Under the pieces are notes generated by a model, which saw only the letters and a program-made list of their open reading frames with translations, ran no database searches and was not told where the DNA came from. The position numbers were made by a program, and so were the translations under genes. DNA of 64,000 nucleotides from Streptomyces cellostaticus (GTDB taxonomy: Bacteria; Actinomycetota; Actinomycetes; Streptomycetales; Streptomycetaceae). Below are positions 45,375 to 53,957 of this stretch, piece after piece. Every line of letters starts with the position of its first letter. Positions within the stretch are counted from its first letter, which is position 1. The DNA lies in the NCBI RefSeq assembly GCF_001513965.1, contig NZ_KQ948022.1, forward strand, positions 1-64,000, given 5' to 3'.

Positions 45375-46574
45375 TCAGCTCAGCGGATCCAGCGTCAGAT
45401 ACGCCTGCTGCGGGCTGCCGTCGTGGACCAGCGACTCCTGGTTGCCGACATCGTCGAAGGCGAACGCGTACGCCTTGCCGTCGGCCGTCTGCGCGTGGAT
45501 CTTGCGCGCGTACTGGTTGGTCACCTGGTCCTGGTAGAAGTCCGCCGCCGAGGTGTCCGGCTGGTTGGGGTTGACCAGCAGGGTGGAGCGGTTGAAACCG
45601 GCGCACAGCGTGCGGGAGATGGGCCCGCGCACCTGGTCGTTGGGCGCGTCCAGCAGCTTGTGGCAGCCGAAGACGCTGTCCGCGTCCGGCTTCTGGAAGC
45701 TCGTGACGACCGCGCCGGAGGAGTTGGTGAAGTTCATGACGTTCCCCGAGACCCGGCCGTAGTACTTGGTGTTCGGCTGGTCGGCGAACGGTGTGACGGT
45801 CAGCGTCGACGCCGCGTACTTCTGCCAGACCCGGCTGACGTAGTCGTCCATCACGTTCGCCGGGAGAGCGCCGGTCTCCACGCCGTACAGCGGGGACAGG
45901 GCGCGCAGTACGGTGCCGTCGGAGCGCGTCTGGATCAGCTTGGCCCAGCCGCCCGGCTGGCCGCGCAGCGCGTCGAAGAAGCCGGCGTAGCCACCGGACT
46001 TGAGGTGCCCGGTGCTGCTCACGCTGCCGTCGGGGCGCTGCACGCCGACCGCGTACGGCGCCGAGAACATGTCCACCTGGGTGCTGTTGAGCCACAGCCC
46101 GGAGTCGTTCAGCGTGTACTCCGACCAGTTGAACAGGATGTTCCGGTTGGGGTCGGACGGGTTCTGCACGGCCGGCTGCACCAGCCCGCCGGTGGTCAGT
46201 CTGAAGTCGAGCTTCTGGCCGTAGGAGAAGTAGATCCGGCCGGAGAACTTCGGGATCCGGATCGTCCTGGACTGCCCGGCCGCCGGGCCCGTGATCGCCG
46301 CGTCCGGCGCGGGAGTCGGCGGGTTGCCGCCCGCCGGCCAGGCGTGGAAGGCGCCGTTGGCATCGGCCCAGCCCTGCTGTCCCGTGGACAGCTGGGTGCC
46401 GAGGTCGTAGACGTACACCGGGCCGGAGCGGCCCGAGTTGTTGGTGATCTTCAGCGGGATGGTGTCCGGTACGGCGGCACCGGCGTGGTCCGGTGCGGCC
46501 AGTGTGAGGAGGCCGCCGGTCAGGGCCGCCGCTGCCGCCAGGGGCAGCGCCGGGCGCGTGATGCTGAGGAGCAC
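45375..46574 (-). CDS. Secreted GH64 beta-1,3-glucanase
   Basis: 399 residues, GTG start at 46574 with GGAGGT upstream. Signal peptide to about residue 33 (AAPDHAGA). GH64 landmarks: IPLKITNNSGRSGPVYVYDLG, FSGRIYFSYGQKLDFRLT, LFNWSEYTLNDSGLWLNSTQVDMFSAPYAVGV (the WSEYT/ NSTQVDMF segment holds the catalytic Glu and Asp of laminaripentaose-producing enzymes) and GFNRSTLL. No C-terminal carbohydrate-binding domain is present. It would release laminaripentaose from fungal or callose-type beta-1,3-glucan. Two palindromes upstream suggest substrate-responsive control. Confidence 0.9.
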   Translation of the reverse strand: MLLSITRPALPLAAAAALTGGLLTLAAPDHAGAAVPDTIPLKITNNSGRSGPVYVYDLGTQLSTGQQGWADANGAFHAWPAGGNPPTPAPDAAITGPAAGQSRTIRIPKFSGRIYFSYGQKLDFRLTTGGLVQPAVQNPSDPNRNILFNWSEYTLNDSGLWLNSTQVDMFSAPYAVGVQRPDGSVSSTGHLKSGGYAGFFDALRGQPGGWAKLIQTRSDGTVLRALSPLYGVETGALPANVMDDYVSRVWQKYAASTLTVTPFADQPNTKYYGRVSGNVMNFTNSSGAVVTSFQKPDADSVFGCHKLLDAPNDQVRGPISRTLCAGFNRSTLLVNPNQPDTSAADFYQDQVTNQYARKIHAQTADGKAYAFAFDDVGNQESLVHDGSPQQAYLTLDPLS

Positions 46575-46601
46575 TCTCCACCTCCGTGTGGGGTCGGGGT
46601 T

Positions 46602-46640
46602 GTACGGACGTTGGTCCGTACCTGCGTGAGAGCGCTCTCA
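46602..46640. promoter_or_regulatory. Two adjacent operators upstream of the GH64 gene
   Basis: GTACGGAC-GTTG-GTCCGTAC (46602-46621, perfect 8-bp arms) and TGAGAGCGCTCTCA (46627-46640, perfect 14-bp palindrome). The second is very close to the CebR-type box TGGGAGCGCTCCCA, known as the Streptomyces target of LacI-family glucan/cellobiose regulators. Both lie 28-66 bases upstream of the GH64 start, over the probable promoter. Confidence 0.7.
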
Positions 46641-46692
46641 GCGTTGCGGTCAGGCGCGTGCATGTCAATGAGGGGGACGGGATCCGGGCGGC

Positions 46693-46710
46693 GCCCGCCG
46701 CAGGGCGGGC
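46693..46710. terminator. Hairpin downstream of the dienelactone hydrolase gene
   Basis: GCCCGCC (46693-46699), loop GCAG, GGCGGGC (46704-46710): a 7-bp GC hairpin 13 bases after the stop at 46723 on the minus strand. Modest but plausible terminator. Confidence 0.45.
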
Positions 46711-46722
46711 ACCCCGCATACC

Positions 46723-47478
46723 TCAGAAGGTGCGCTTCAGCAGGTCGAGAAGGGCCGCCCAGTGCCGCTCGTCGGCCTCACGGCTGTAGGCGGGGGTGTC
46801 CGCCTGGGAGTAGCCGTGGTGAGCACCCGGGTAGACCTCGCTGGTGTGCCGTACGCCGGCGGCGGTGAGCGCGTCGTCCAGGCGCCGGATCTGCTCCTCG
46901 GGCATGGAGTGGTCCTGGTCGGCGTGGCCGAAGTACAGCTCCGCGGTGATGTGCTCGGCGCCCAGGTGCGGGCTGTCCGGGGCATCGGTGGCCAGCCGGC
47001 CACCGTGGAAGCCCGCCGCCGCGGCCACCCGCTCGGGGTGGGTGGCCGCCGTGCGCAGCACCAGGCGGGCGCCCATGCAGTAACCGGTCAGCGCGACCGG
47101 GCCGTCGGCGACCAGAGGGCTGTCGGCGAGCCAGTCCAGATACGCGTCCGCGTCCCGCTTCGTCTGCTCGGGGGTGAGAGAGGCCATGACCGGGGTGATC
47201 CGCTCCCAGATGGTCGGATCGGCCGCAGGGTCGATGAACTCCGGAAGCTCGCCGATCGGGGTGCGGCCGTGCCGGTAGAAGACGTTCGGCACCAGGACCG
47301 TGTGACCGGCCCCGGCGAGCCGGTCGGCCTGCGCCCTCAGCTGCGGGCGCAGGCCGTAGGCGTCCTGGTAGAAGAGGACGCCCGGATGCGGGTTACCGTC
47401 CGCGGGGTGGGCGAGGTAGGCGTCGGCGGTGCCGTCCGCGGTCGGGATGTCGACGGCTGTTCCCTGTATGGCGGTCAT
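46723..47478 (-). CDS. Dienelactone hydrolase family protein
   Basis: 251 residues, ATG 47478 with AGGAGG upstream. Alpha/beta-hydrolase with the Cys nucleophile elbow ALTGYCMGARL (about residues 123-133), acid in FGHADQDHSM and catalytic His in PGAHHGYS, the Cys-Asp-His triad of the family. DIPTADGTADAYLAHP at the N-terminus is typical. In aromatic degradation such enzymes open dienelactones, but most stand-alone actinobacterial members have unknown esterase-like roles. No operon partner. Confidence 0.88.
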   Translation of the reverse strand: MTAIQGTAVDIPTADGTADAYLAHPADGNPHPGVLFYQDAYGLRPQLRAQADRLAGAGHTVLVPNVFYRHGRTPIGELPEFIDPAADPTIWERITPVMASLTPEQTKRDADAYLDWLADSPLVADGPVALTGYCMGARLVLRTAATHPERVAAAAGFHGGRLATDAPDSPHLGAEHITAELYFGHADQDHSMPEEQIRRLDDALTAAGVRHTSEVYPGAHHGYSQADTPAYSREADERHWAALLDLLKRTF

Positions 47479-47587
47479 GGTGAGAAGCCTCCTGAGGAAT
47501 CAGCGGCGGGAGGCGGGTGCCCCTCGGTGCTGCGTGTACGTCCCATGCTGCCACGCAAGATCCACACCGCCTGGCGGCCGCCCGGCG

Positions 47588-48208
47588 TCACTCGAACCGA
47601 GAGGTGTCCCCGGCGCCGCGCCGCACGATCTCCGCCTCGCCGCCGGAGAAGTCGACGACCGTGGTCGGCTCGGTGCCGCAGTCCCCGGAGTCGACCACCG
47701 CGTCCACCGCGTGGTCGAGCCGGTCCTTGATCTCCCAGCCCTGGGTCATCGGCTCCTCCTCGTCCGGCAGCAGCAGCGTGCTGGACAGCAGCGGCTCGCC
47801 CAGCTCGGCCAGCAGCGCCTGGGTGACCACATGGTCGGGGATGCGCACGCCCACGGTCTTCTTCTTCGGGTGCTGCAGCGTGCGCGGCACCTCGCGGGTG
47901 GCCGGGAGGATGAACGTGTAGCTGCCGGGAGTCGACGCCTTGATGGCCCGGAACACGTCGTTGTCGACGCGGACGAACTGGCCGAGCTGCGCGAAGTCCC
48001 GGCACATCAGCGTGAAGTGGTGCCGGTCGTCCAGATGGCGGATCGAGCGGATCCGGTCCATGCCGTCCCGGCTGCCCAGCCGGCAGCCCAGCGCGTAACA
48101 GGAGTCGGTCGGATATGCGATGAGTGCCCCCGACCGCACCGCGTCGGCGACCTGACCGATGCTGCGCGGCTGTGGGTTCTCGGGGTGCACGTCGAAGTAC
48201 TTCGCCAT
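47588..48208 (-). CDS. Sua5/YciO/YrdC-family protein (threonylcarbamoyl-AMP synthase-like)
   Basis: 206 residues. The dsRNA/ATP-binding YrdC fold: IAYPTDSCYALGC at about residues 31-43, KxR-type SIRHLDDRHHFTLMCRDFAQL, PGSYTFILPATREVPR, KKKTVGVRIPDHVV and LLSSTLLLPDEEEP. It is shorter than Sua5 and closest to YciO-like members, so it may act on tRNA t6A synthesis or be a paralogue. The genome presumably also has a main tsaC. Cytoplasmic. Confidence 0.85.
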   Translation of the reverse strand: MAKYFDVHPENPQPRSIGQVADAVRSGALIAYPTDSCYALGCRLGSRDGMDRIRSIRHLDDRHHFTLMCRDFAQLGQFVRVDNDVFRAIKASTPGSYTFILPATREVPRTLQHPKKKTVGVRIPDHVVTQALLAELGEPLLSSTLLLPDEEEPMTQGWEIKDRLDHAVDAVVDSGDCGTEPTTVVDFSGGEAEIVRRGAGDTSRFE

Positions 48209-48471
48209 CCGCCGAGCTTATGCCGTTCCCGGCTGCCGCACGCGCAGCCCCGGCGGGACGCCGGCCGCGTCGCCCCGGACCTCCCGCACCGCGAGCTGTC
48301 CGAGGAGCAGCTCAACCTGCTGCGGTACGTCGCCGAGCAAGGCTTCTCCACGGCGTCCACCTCAGTGGATCACTCAGCGTGCCCGCCCGTGCCCGGCATG
48401 GACGAGGGGGCATGTGGGGTAACGTCCAGGTCGAAAGCCGAGGTCAGCACGGAGACGAGGAGAAGGGCGAC

Positions 48472-50013
48472 GTGGCCGGCCGAGCAGACGAGGGCCCCCA
48501 CGCCCAGCAGCCGCACGACAACGACACCGCCTGGGCGCAGCAGTTGCTCGGCCAGCTGAGTCCCGCCGGCCGCGACCCGCGCCGGGTCGTCGCCTGGCTC
48601 GGGCGGACCGTCCGGGCGACGGTCTGCCTCCAGGACGCGCACGGCGGCCTCCTCGCCGGTGACCGCGTGCCGCTCGACGCCACCGTGCTGGCCGGCCTGG
48701 TCACCGGCCGCATCTCCGCGGCCGCCCTGCAGGACGGCGAACGCCACCTCCGTATGGTCGGGCTACCGCACCCCGAAGAGGGCCCGGCGGCGGGCGCGGT
48801 GCTGGCCGTGGCCCGCCCGGAACCCTTCGACCGGCGCGCGGCCGACATCGTGCACCACACCGCAGGCGTTCTCGAACTGCTGCTGAGGGAACGGAAACTG
48901 ACGGAAGCCGGACAGCGGCTGCGGCGGGCCACCGCGGACCTGCGGCTGGCCATCCTGCAACTGCTGATGGTGGAGGACACCGTCTCCGCCCGCCGGGTCG
49001 CCGCGGGCCTGTGGCCGGGCCTGCTGGAGGAGGACACCGCCCGCGTGTACGTCGTCGAGGGATTCCCCGCCGCGCGGGACGCCCTCGCCGACGCCTGCGC
49101 GGACGCCATCGAGGGCCAGGCACTCGTCGTGCTCTGCCCCGCGGCGGACGGGCACGTCATCGTCGTCAGCCCCGCACCGGCGGCGCAGGAGCGGCTGCGC
49201 GCCCTGGTCGACGGCCGGCCGGGCACCTTCCTCGGCGGCAGCCTCCGCCAGCGCCTGGCCCGGACCGCCACCGCCTACGGGCAGGCCATCAGCGCCCTCG
49301 CCGTCGCCCGCTTCCGCCCCGACCAGACGGCCGTCTACGCCGAGCGCACCCACCCCCAACGGCTGATGGATCCGGACGCGCTGCGCGCCTGGTCCGCCGG
49401 CGTGCTGCGTCCCCTCGACACCCTGCCCCACCACATCCGTGCGGAACTGCTCGCCACCACCCGGCTGGGGCTGGAGTTCACCGCCGTGAGCGCGGCCAAG
49501 GTCCTCGGCGTCAGCCGCAACACCGTCCGCGCCCGCATGGACCGCGTCGAGGCCCTGCTCGGCACCGACTTCTCCGACCTCACCACCCGCGCAGCCGCCC
49601 ACCTCGTGCTCAACACCGAAGCGGTGCAGGAGCCGTACGACTCCGGTGGCACGGCCCCGTACCCGCCGGCCCGGGCCGGGCTCGGCGAGCTGCTCGCCTC
49701 GACGGCGCTGCGTGCCTGGGCCCACGACCTGCTCGGCCGCCTGGACGCGGACGGCCGCGACCTGCGCCGCACCCTGCGCGCCTGGATCGCCGCGGACTCG
49801 AACGCCGAACGCGCGGCCCGGGACCTCGGCGTCCACGCCCAGACCGTGCGCGACCACGTCCGGGCCGCGGAACCCGTCCTGGAACGCCAGCTGCTGGCCC
49901 TGGGCAGCGATCTGTACGAGGTCGTCCTCGCCCATCTGGCCACCGGCGCCCTCACCGTGCCCGCGCTCGGCGGGGCGAAGCGGGGCCAACCGGACTCATC
50001 TGTGCACAGGTGA
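48472..50013 (+). CDS. PucR-type transcriptional regulator with HTH_30 repeats
   Basis: 513 residues. A GTG at 48472 preceded by GAGGAGAAGG is the best start; the frame is open further upstream without a site. The N-terminal half is a GAF-like/PucR sensing region (LGRTVRATVCLQDAHGGLLAG). The C-terminus contains two HTH_30 units, AKVLGVSRNTVRARMDRVEALLG (about 345) and ARDLGVHAQTVRDHVRAAEPVL (about 455), the second matching the PucR family. Purine catabolism or secondary-metabolite regulation is typical of the family; no target is obvious here. It is convergent with a P450 gene 118 bases away. Confidence 0.85.
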   Translation: MAGRADEGPHAQQPHDNDTAWAQQLLGQLSPAGRDPRRVVAWLGRTVRATVCLQDAHGGLLAGDRVPLDATVLAGLVTGRISAAALQDGERHLRMVGLPHPEEGPAAGAVLAVARPEPFDRRAADIVHHTAGVLELLLRERKLTEAGQRLRRATADLRLAILQLLMVEDTVSARRVAAGLWPGLLEEDTARVYVVEGFPAARDALADACADAIEGQALVVLCPAADGHVIVVSPAPAAQERLRALVDGRPGTFLGGSLRQRLARTATAYGQAISALAVARFRPDQTAVYAERTHPQRLMDPDALRAWSAGVLRPLDTLPHHIRAELLATTRLGLEFTAVSAAKVLGVSRNTVRARMDRVEALLGTDFSDLTTRAAAHLVLNTEAVQEPYDSGGTAPYPPARAGLGELLASTALRAWAHDLLGRLDADGRDLRRTLRAWIAADSNAERAARDLGVHAQTVRDHVRAAEPVLERQLLALGSDLYEVVLAHLATGALTVPALGGAKRGQPDSSVHR

Positions 50014-50131
50014 GTCCTCGCCCGTACCGAAAGGGCACCGGCGCGATACCCGAGGCCGTTCCACGCACGTAGGTTCAGCACTCCGCGGGGCACGACCGGA
50101 ACGGGGGACCGGTCGGAGCCCCGCACGTGTC

Positions 50132-51364
50132 TCAGGTGCCCAGCCGGACCGGCACCTCCTGCCAGCCGTGGGCGATGAACGACGGTACATGCCGCAGTTC
50201 GTCGGCCCCCACGCCCAGGCGCAGTCCCGGAAAGCGGTCGAACAGCGCGGGCAGCGCCGTCAGCGCCTCCATGCGGGCCAGCGGAGCGCCGATGCAGCGG
50301 TGCACGCCGATGCCGAACGCCAGATGGTCGTCGGTGCCGCGCGCCGCGTCGAAACCGGCCGCGTCCGGCCCGTAGTGCGCCGGGTCCAGTCCGGCGCACG
50401 CGTACGTCGTGATGATCGCGTCCCCGGCCGGGATCGTCACCTCCCCGACCTTCAGGTCCGCCACCGCGAACCTGAGCGGCAGCGCGGCGATCGACGGGTG
50501 CACCCGCAGCGTCTCCTCGACCACCGCCCCCCAGCCGACCCGCCCGGAGCGCACCGCGGCCAGCTGCGCGGGGTGGGTCAGCAGCGCGACGACCGCGTTG
50601 CCGATGAGATTGACGGTCGTCTCGAACCCTGCGCCCACCACGAGCAGCAGGGTGTGCAGCAGTTCCTCGTCACAGAGCCGGTCGCCGTCCTCGTCCCGGA
50701 CCCGGATCAGCTCCGTGGTGAGATCGTCACCCGGATCCTTCCGCCGGTGCGCGATCAGCGCCCCCAGCACCGTGCCGATCCGCTCCTGCACGGACGCCGC
50801 GCGCTCCGGGCTCGCATCGGACGTGTCGAAGATGTCGGCGATGAGACGTGCCGCGTCCTCGGACAACTCCTCGGGCACGCCGAGCAGTTCGCAGATCAAG
50901 CGCATGGGCAGCGGATGGGCGAGCCCGGCCCGCAGATCGACGGCACGGCCGTCCGCGCCCTCGGCCGCCAGCGCGTCCAGCAGCTCGGTGGTGATGGCCG
51001 CCACGCGCGGGCGCAGCACCTCGGTGCGCCGGTGCGTGAAACTCGGCGCCACCAGCTTGCGCAGCCTGGTGTGGTCGGGACCGTAGGCGGACAGCATGTT
51101 GACCAAGCCCACCCAGGTCACGATCCAGCTCCAGGCAGGGCGCTCACCGGTCTGCGGCCACAGCCGCCAGTGCCTGCGCGCGTCCTTGCTCACCAGGGGG
51201 TCGAGTATCAGTTCCTTGAGGACGTCGTACCCGGTGGGCGCCCAGGCGGGGATGGCGCCGGGCAGTTCCACAGGGACGACCGGGCCGAGGGCGCGCAGCC
51301 GGGCGCTCTCGGCCACGATGTCGGTGCCGAACGGGTCGAGCGGGATGCGGTCGGTGACGGGCAC
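50132..51364 (-). CDS. Cytochrome P450 (CYP107-like)
   Basis: 410 residues, GTG start 51364 with GGAGAG upstream. I-helix LLVVGAGFETTVNL, ExxR in VVEETLRVHP, heme loop FGIGVHRCIGAPLAR with the Cys ligand, PERF-like FPGLRLG near the end. Typical length. It has no ferredoxin next door and stands alone except for the serine hydrolase upstream on the same strand (118 bases away). The substrate is unknown; it may act on a secondary metabolite. Confidence 0.92.
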   Translation of the reverse strand: MPVTDRIPLDPFGTDIVAESARLRALGPVVPVELPGAIPAWAPTGYDVLKELILDPLVSKDARRHWRLWPQTGERPAWSWIVTWVGLVNMLSAYGPDHTRLRKLVAPSFTHRRTEVLRPRVAAITTELLDALAAEGADGRAVDLRAGLAHPLPMRLICELLGVPEELSEDAARLIADIFDTSDASPERAASVQERIGTVLGALIAHRRKDPGDDLTTELIRVRDEDGDRLCDEELLHTLLLVVGAGFETTVNLIGNAVVALLTHPAQLAAVRSGRVGWGAVVEETLRVHPSIAALPLRFAVADLKVGEVTIPAGDAIITTYACAGLDPAHYGPDAAGFDAARGTDDHLAFGIGVHRCIGAPLARMEALTALPALFDRFPGLRLGVGADELRHVPSFIAHGWQEVPVRLGT

Positions 51365-51482
51365 GACGGCTCTCCTGGCTGGTCGGCTCTCGCGAGGCGG
51401 TCACCGTCCAGTACACACCGTCATCGGCCGTGAGCGAACAGCGCGTCGCCCGGCCCGGCGGGAAACCGGCCGAGTCGAGACC

Positions 51483-52733
51483 TCACCTGGCCGCCGGCTC
51501 GGCCGGCAGGTTGAAGACGTGGTCGGGCGAGATGATCTTCGTGATCGCCTCGCCGAACAGGGTGCTCGGCTCCTGGCCGTTGTGGTCGATGTCGGTGTTG
51601 AGGAGCACCACGAGGGTCGCCTGGGCCGACGGGAGGTAGATGGTCAGGGCCTCGTAACCCGGCAGCGAGCCGTTGTGGCCGATCCAGCCCTGCACATCGA
51701 AGATGCCCAGCCCGTACCCCGCACCCGGGATCGGGGTCGCCGGTGTGATGAGCCGCTGCTTCTGCGTGGCGGGGCTGATCATCCGGCTGCCGTCCGGGAA
51801 TTGGCCGGTGGCCACCGTACGGGCCCACACCCGCAGATCCTCCTGCTTCGAGATCATCGCCCCGGCCGCCCACCCCCAGGACGGGTTCCAGTCGGCCGCG
51901 TCCTCGACCTTGCCGTCGGCCGTCTGGTTCGTATAGCCCTGCGCGTGCGGGGTGGGGAACTCCGCGCCGGCCGGGAACAGCGTGTCCGTCATGCCGGCGG
52001 GGCCGAGGACGTGCTGCCGGATGTAGGCCCCGAGCTGCTGCCCGCTCTCCTTTTCGACCACCAGGCCCAGCAGGATGAGATTGGTGTTGCAGTAGAAGAA
52101 CTTCTGTCCCGGCGGGAAGAGCACCGGGTGCTTGAAGGAGTAGCCGAGCAACTCCTGGGGTGTGAAGCTGCGTTGGGGATCGGACGTGAGCGCCTTGTAG
52201 AAGCCGTCGTCCTCGGAGTAGTTGAACAGCCCGCTGCGCATGCCCGCCAGCTGCCGGAGCGTGATCGTGTCTCCGTTGGGTACACCGTCGACGTACTTGC
52301 CGATCGGGTCGTCCAGACCGACCTTGCCCTGGTCCACCAGTTGCAGCAGCGCCGTCACGGTGAACATCTTGGTCTCGCTGCCGATCCGCATGTACAGGTT
52401 CGGCGTCATGTTCTGGCCGTTGCTCTTGTCGGCGACACCGTACGAACTGACGTAACTGCCCTGGTGCGGCGTCCAGATGCCGACCGTCACCCCGGGCACG
52501 TTCGCCTCGTGCATCACCTTCTGCACCGCGGCGTCGAGTTGGCGGGCCACGTCGGGGGTGAGGGTACGGACGTCCGTCCCCGAAGGGGAGGGGCTGGGCG
52601 AGTCGGTGGCGAACGCGGCGGGCGCAGACACCGAGGCCGCCCCGGTGGGAGCGCCGGCGAGCGGCACCATCAGCGTCCCCGCCGCGACGGCGGCCGCGGC
52701 CCCCCTGCGCAGGCGTGCGGACGAATGCGACAT
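51483..52733 (-). CDS. Secreted serine hydrolase (class C beta-lactamase/DD-peptidase family)
   Basis: 416 residues; ATG 52733 with GGAG upstream. The N-terminal signal-like segment GAAAAVAAGTLMVPLAGAPTG is followed by a Ser/Pro-rich stretch. Catalytic motifs: nucleophile in GSETKMFTVTA (S-x-x-K), the Tyr-x-Asn in YCNTNLILLG and H-x-G in HNGSLPGYE. The remainder matches the beta-lactamase/transpeptidase-like fold of actinobacterial D-alanyl-D-alanine carboxypeptidase-like hydrolases. Role in cell-wall turnover or beta-lactam hydrolysis is possible. Confidence 0.88.
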   Translation of the reverse strand: MSHSSARLRRGAAAAVAAGTLMVPLAGAPTGAASVSAPAAFATDSPSPSPSGTDVRTLTPDVARQLDAAVQKVMHEANVPGVTVGIWTPHQGSYVSSYGVADKSNGQNMTPNLYMRIGSETKMFTVTALLQLVDQGKVGLDDPIGKYVDGVPNGDTITLRQLAGMRSGLFNYSEDDGFYKALTSDPQRSFTPQELLGYSFKHPVLFPPGQKFFYCNTNLILLGLVVEKESGQQLGAYIRQHVLGPAGMTDTLFPAGAEFPTPHAQGYTNQTADGKVEDAADWNPSWGWAAGAMISKQEDLRVWARTVATGQFPDGSRMISPATQKQRLITPATPIPGAGYGLGIFDVQGWIGHNGSLPGYEALTIYLPSAQATLVVLLNTDIDHNGQEPSTLFGEAITKIISPDHVFNLPAEPAAR

Positions 52734-52996
52734 GGGCTGACTCCAAGCACGTGATGAGGTGAACGTGCGGTGGGCGAGACGTCGGAGCCCTGTCCGTCCA
52801 GCATAGAAGCGCGCACCCCACGGCGCCTCTCGGCCGCGGGCGCCCCGGCGCCGGCACTCGTCGCGACGGTGGGCATCCTGCTACGGGATGTTTGTCGGAC
52901 GGGCGGAAGGCCTCGTTCGAGGGGTGCGCTCACCCGACCCGGTGAGCGGGCGGGGCGGGGCGTACACCACCGGCGCGTCCCGGACGTTGCCCGGGC

Positions 52997-53236
52997 ATGA
53001 ACCGTATGGACCGCAAGGCCCCGATGGACCAGACGACATCGCTCCTCTTCAAGCGCCTGAGCGACTTCGAGACCGCCCCGCGCGTCCGCACCGAAGCGGC
53101 CGGCGCCCTCAGAAGCCGCGAGCCGATCTACGCCCAGCTCGTCGAGGAGTGGCGGGCACAGGGACGGACGGTCCCCGCCGAACCGGACGGCCTGTGGGCC
53201 TCCTTGGCAGGGCTCGCGCTGCGCACCCGGCCCTAG
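52997..53236 (+). CDS. Small hypothetical protein, 79 residues
   Basis: ATG at 52997; the frame shows normal Streptomyces third-position GC bias. The sequence (TSLLFKRLSDFETAPR, IYAQLVEEWRAQGRTVP, WASLAGLALRTRP) is helical and charged, without signal, membrane helix or recognisable motif. It is convergent with the 155-residue protein at 53256-53723 with a 19-base gap. A short conserved unknown seems likelier than a spurious frame, but this is uncertain. Confidence 0.5.
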   Translation: MNRMDRKAPMDQTTSLLFKRLSDFETAPRVRTEAAGALRSREPIYAQLVEEWRAQGRTVPAEPDGLWASLAGLALRTRP

Positions 53237-53255
53237 TGATCCTGCCCCGCTCCCG

Positions 53256-53723
53256 TCACTGCCCGCACAGCGGCGCAAGCACCGTCAGCGTGCCGTTGGC
53301 CTGCCGCAGCGCCGCCTCCAGGGTGCCGGGCGTGTGCAGTGCGCCGGTGCCGTCCGGCGGGACCAGCCACTCCAGGAAGCGGGCGGGCCGGTACGGCGGC
53401 GGTACGGCGACCCAGGACCCCTTGGTCGCGTACCGCAGGCCGGCGCCGACCCAGCCCCCGGACGGGTCCGGTGGCAGGAAGAACCCGACCCGCCCCGCGG
53501 CGGTGTCCACCAGGGTCGGCCCCGGCACGGGCAGCGAGGGCCGCCACAGCAGGTCCAGGGTGAGCAGGCCGAGCCGGTCGGGAACGCTCAGGACGTCCCA
53601 GAAGCGGCCCGCCTCCAGCAGTGCGACGCCGTCGCCGTGGTCCCACGCCCATTTGCATGCGCGCGGATCCGCCGCCGCCGCGGCCAGCCACTCCACGCCC
53701 CGCATCCACATCGTGTTCGTCAT
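53256..53723 (-). CDS. Hypothetical protein (primase/polymerase-domain-like fragment family)
   Basis: 155 residues from ATG 53723, which has GGAG at proper distance; a longer frame starts 26 codons upstream. WMRGVEWLAAAAADPRACKWAW, GRFWDVLSVPDRLGLLTL, PTLVDTAAGRVGFFLPP and GSWVAVPPPYRPARFLEWLVPP occur in a family of Streptomyces proteins sometimes annotated as the N-terminal part of bifunctional primase/polymerase. No catalytic metal site (DxD/hxh) is evident, so the function is unknown. Confidence 0.7.
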   Translation of the reverse strand: MTNTMWMRGVEWLAAAAADPRACKWAWDHGDGVALLEAGRFWDVLSVPDRLGLLTLDLLWRPSLPVPGPTLVDTAAGRVGFFLPPDPSGGWVGAGLRYATKGSWVAVPPPYRPARFLEWLVPPDGTGALHTPGTLEAALRQANGTLTVLAPLCGQ

Positions 53724-53826
53724 GCACTGCTCCGGGTGATCCTCGTTCGCCTGACACGAGGGCGGACAATGGCCGTGACCGGGCACTCGGTACGTCTGCA
53801 CGCCAACCCGGCATATGCATGCTGGT

Positions 53827-53840
53827 AGATATTTCTATCT
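53827..53840. promoter_or_regulatory. AT-rich inverted repeat
   Basis: AGATA-TTTC-TATCT, perfect 5-bp arms, in a patch (53812-53842) far less GC-rich than anything around it, beginning CATATGCATGCTGG. It lies about 100 bases upstream of the 53256-53723 gene and may be its operator; the ATGCAT...GATAT...CTAT pattern is reminiscent of the LysR operator region at 3305. Confidence 0.4.
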
Positions 53841-53957
53841 GGCGGAAGGGGTGGCGCACCCTGGCGTTTGAGCCACCGCGTGTCTTCCGGCCCGCGAGGG
53901 CGCCGAGGCCGGACGTGGGATGTGGGCTGACGGGCGTGCCGGGGACCGGCGGCGCGG

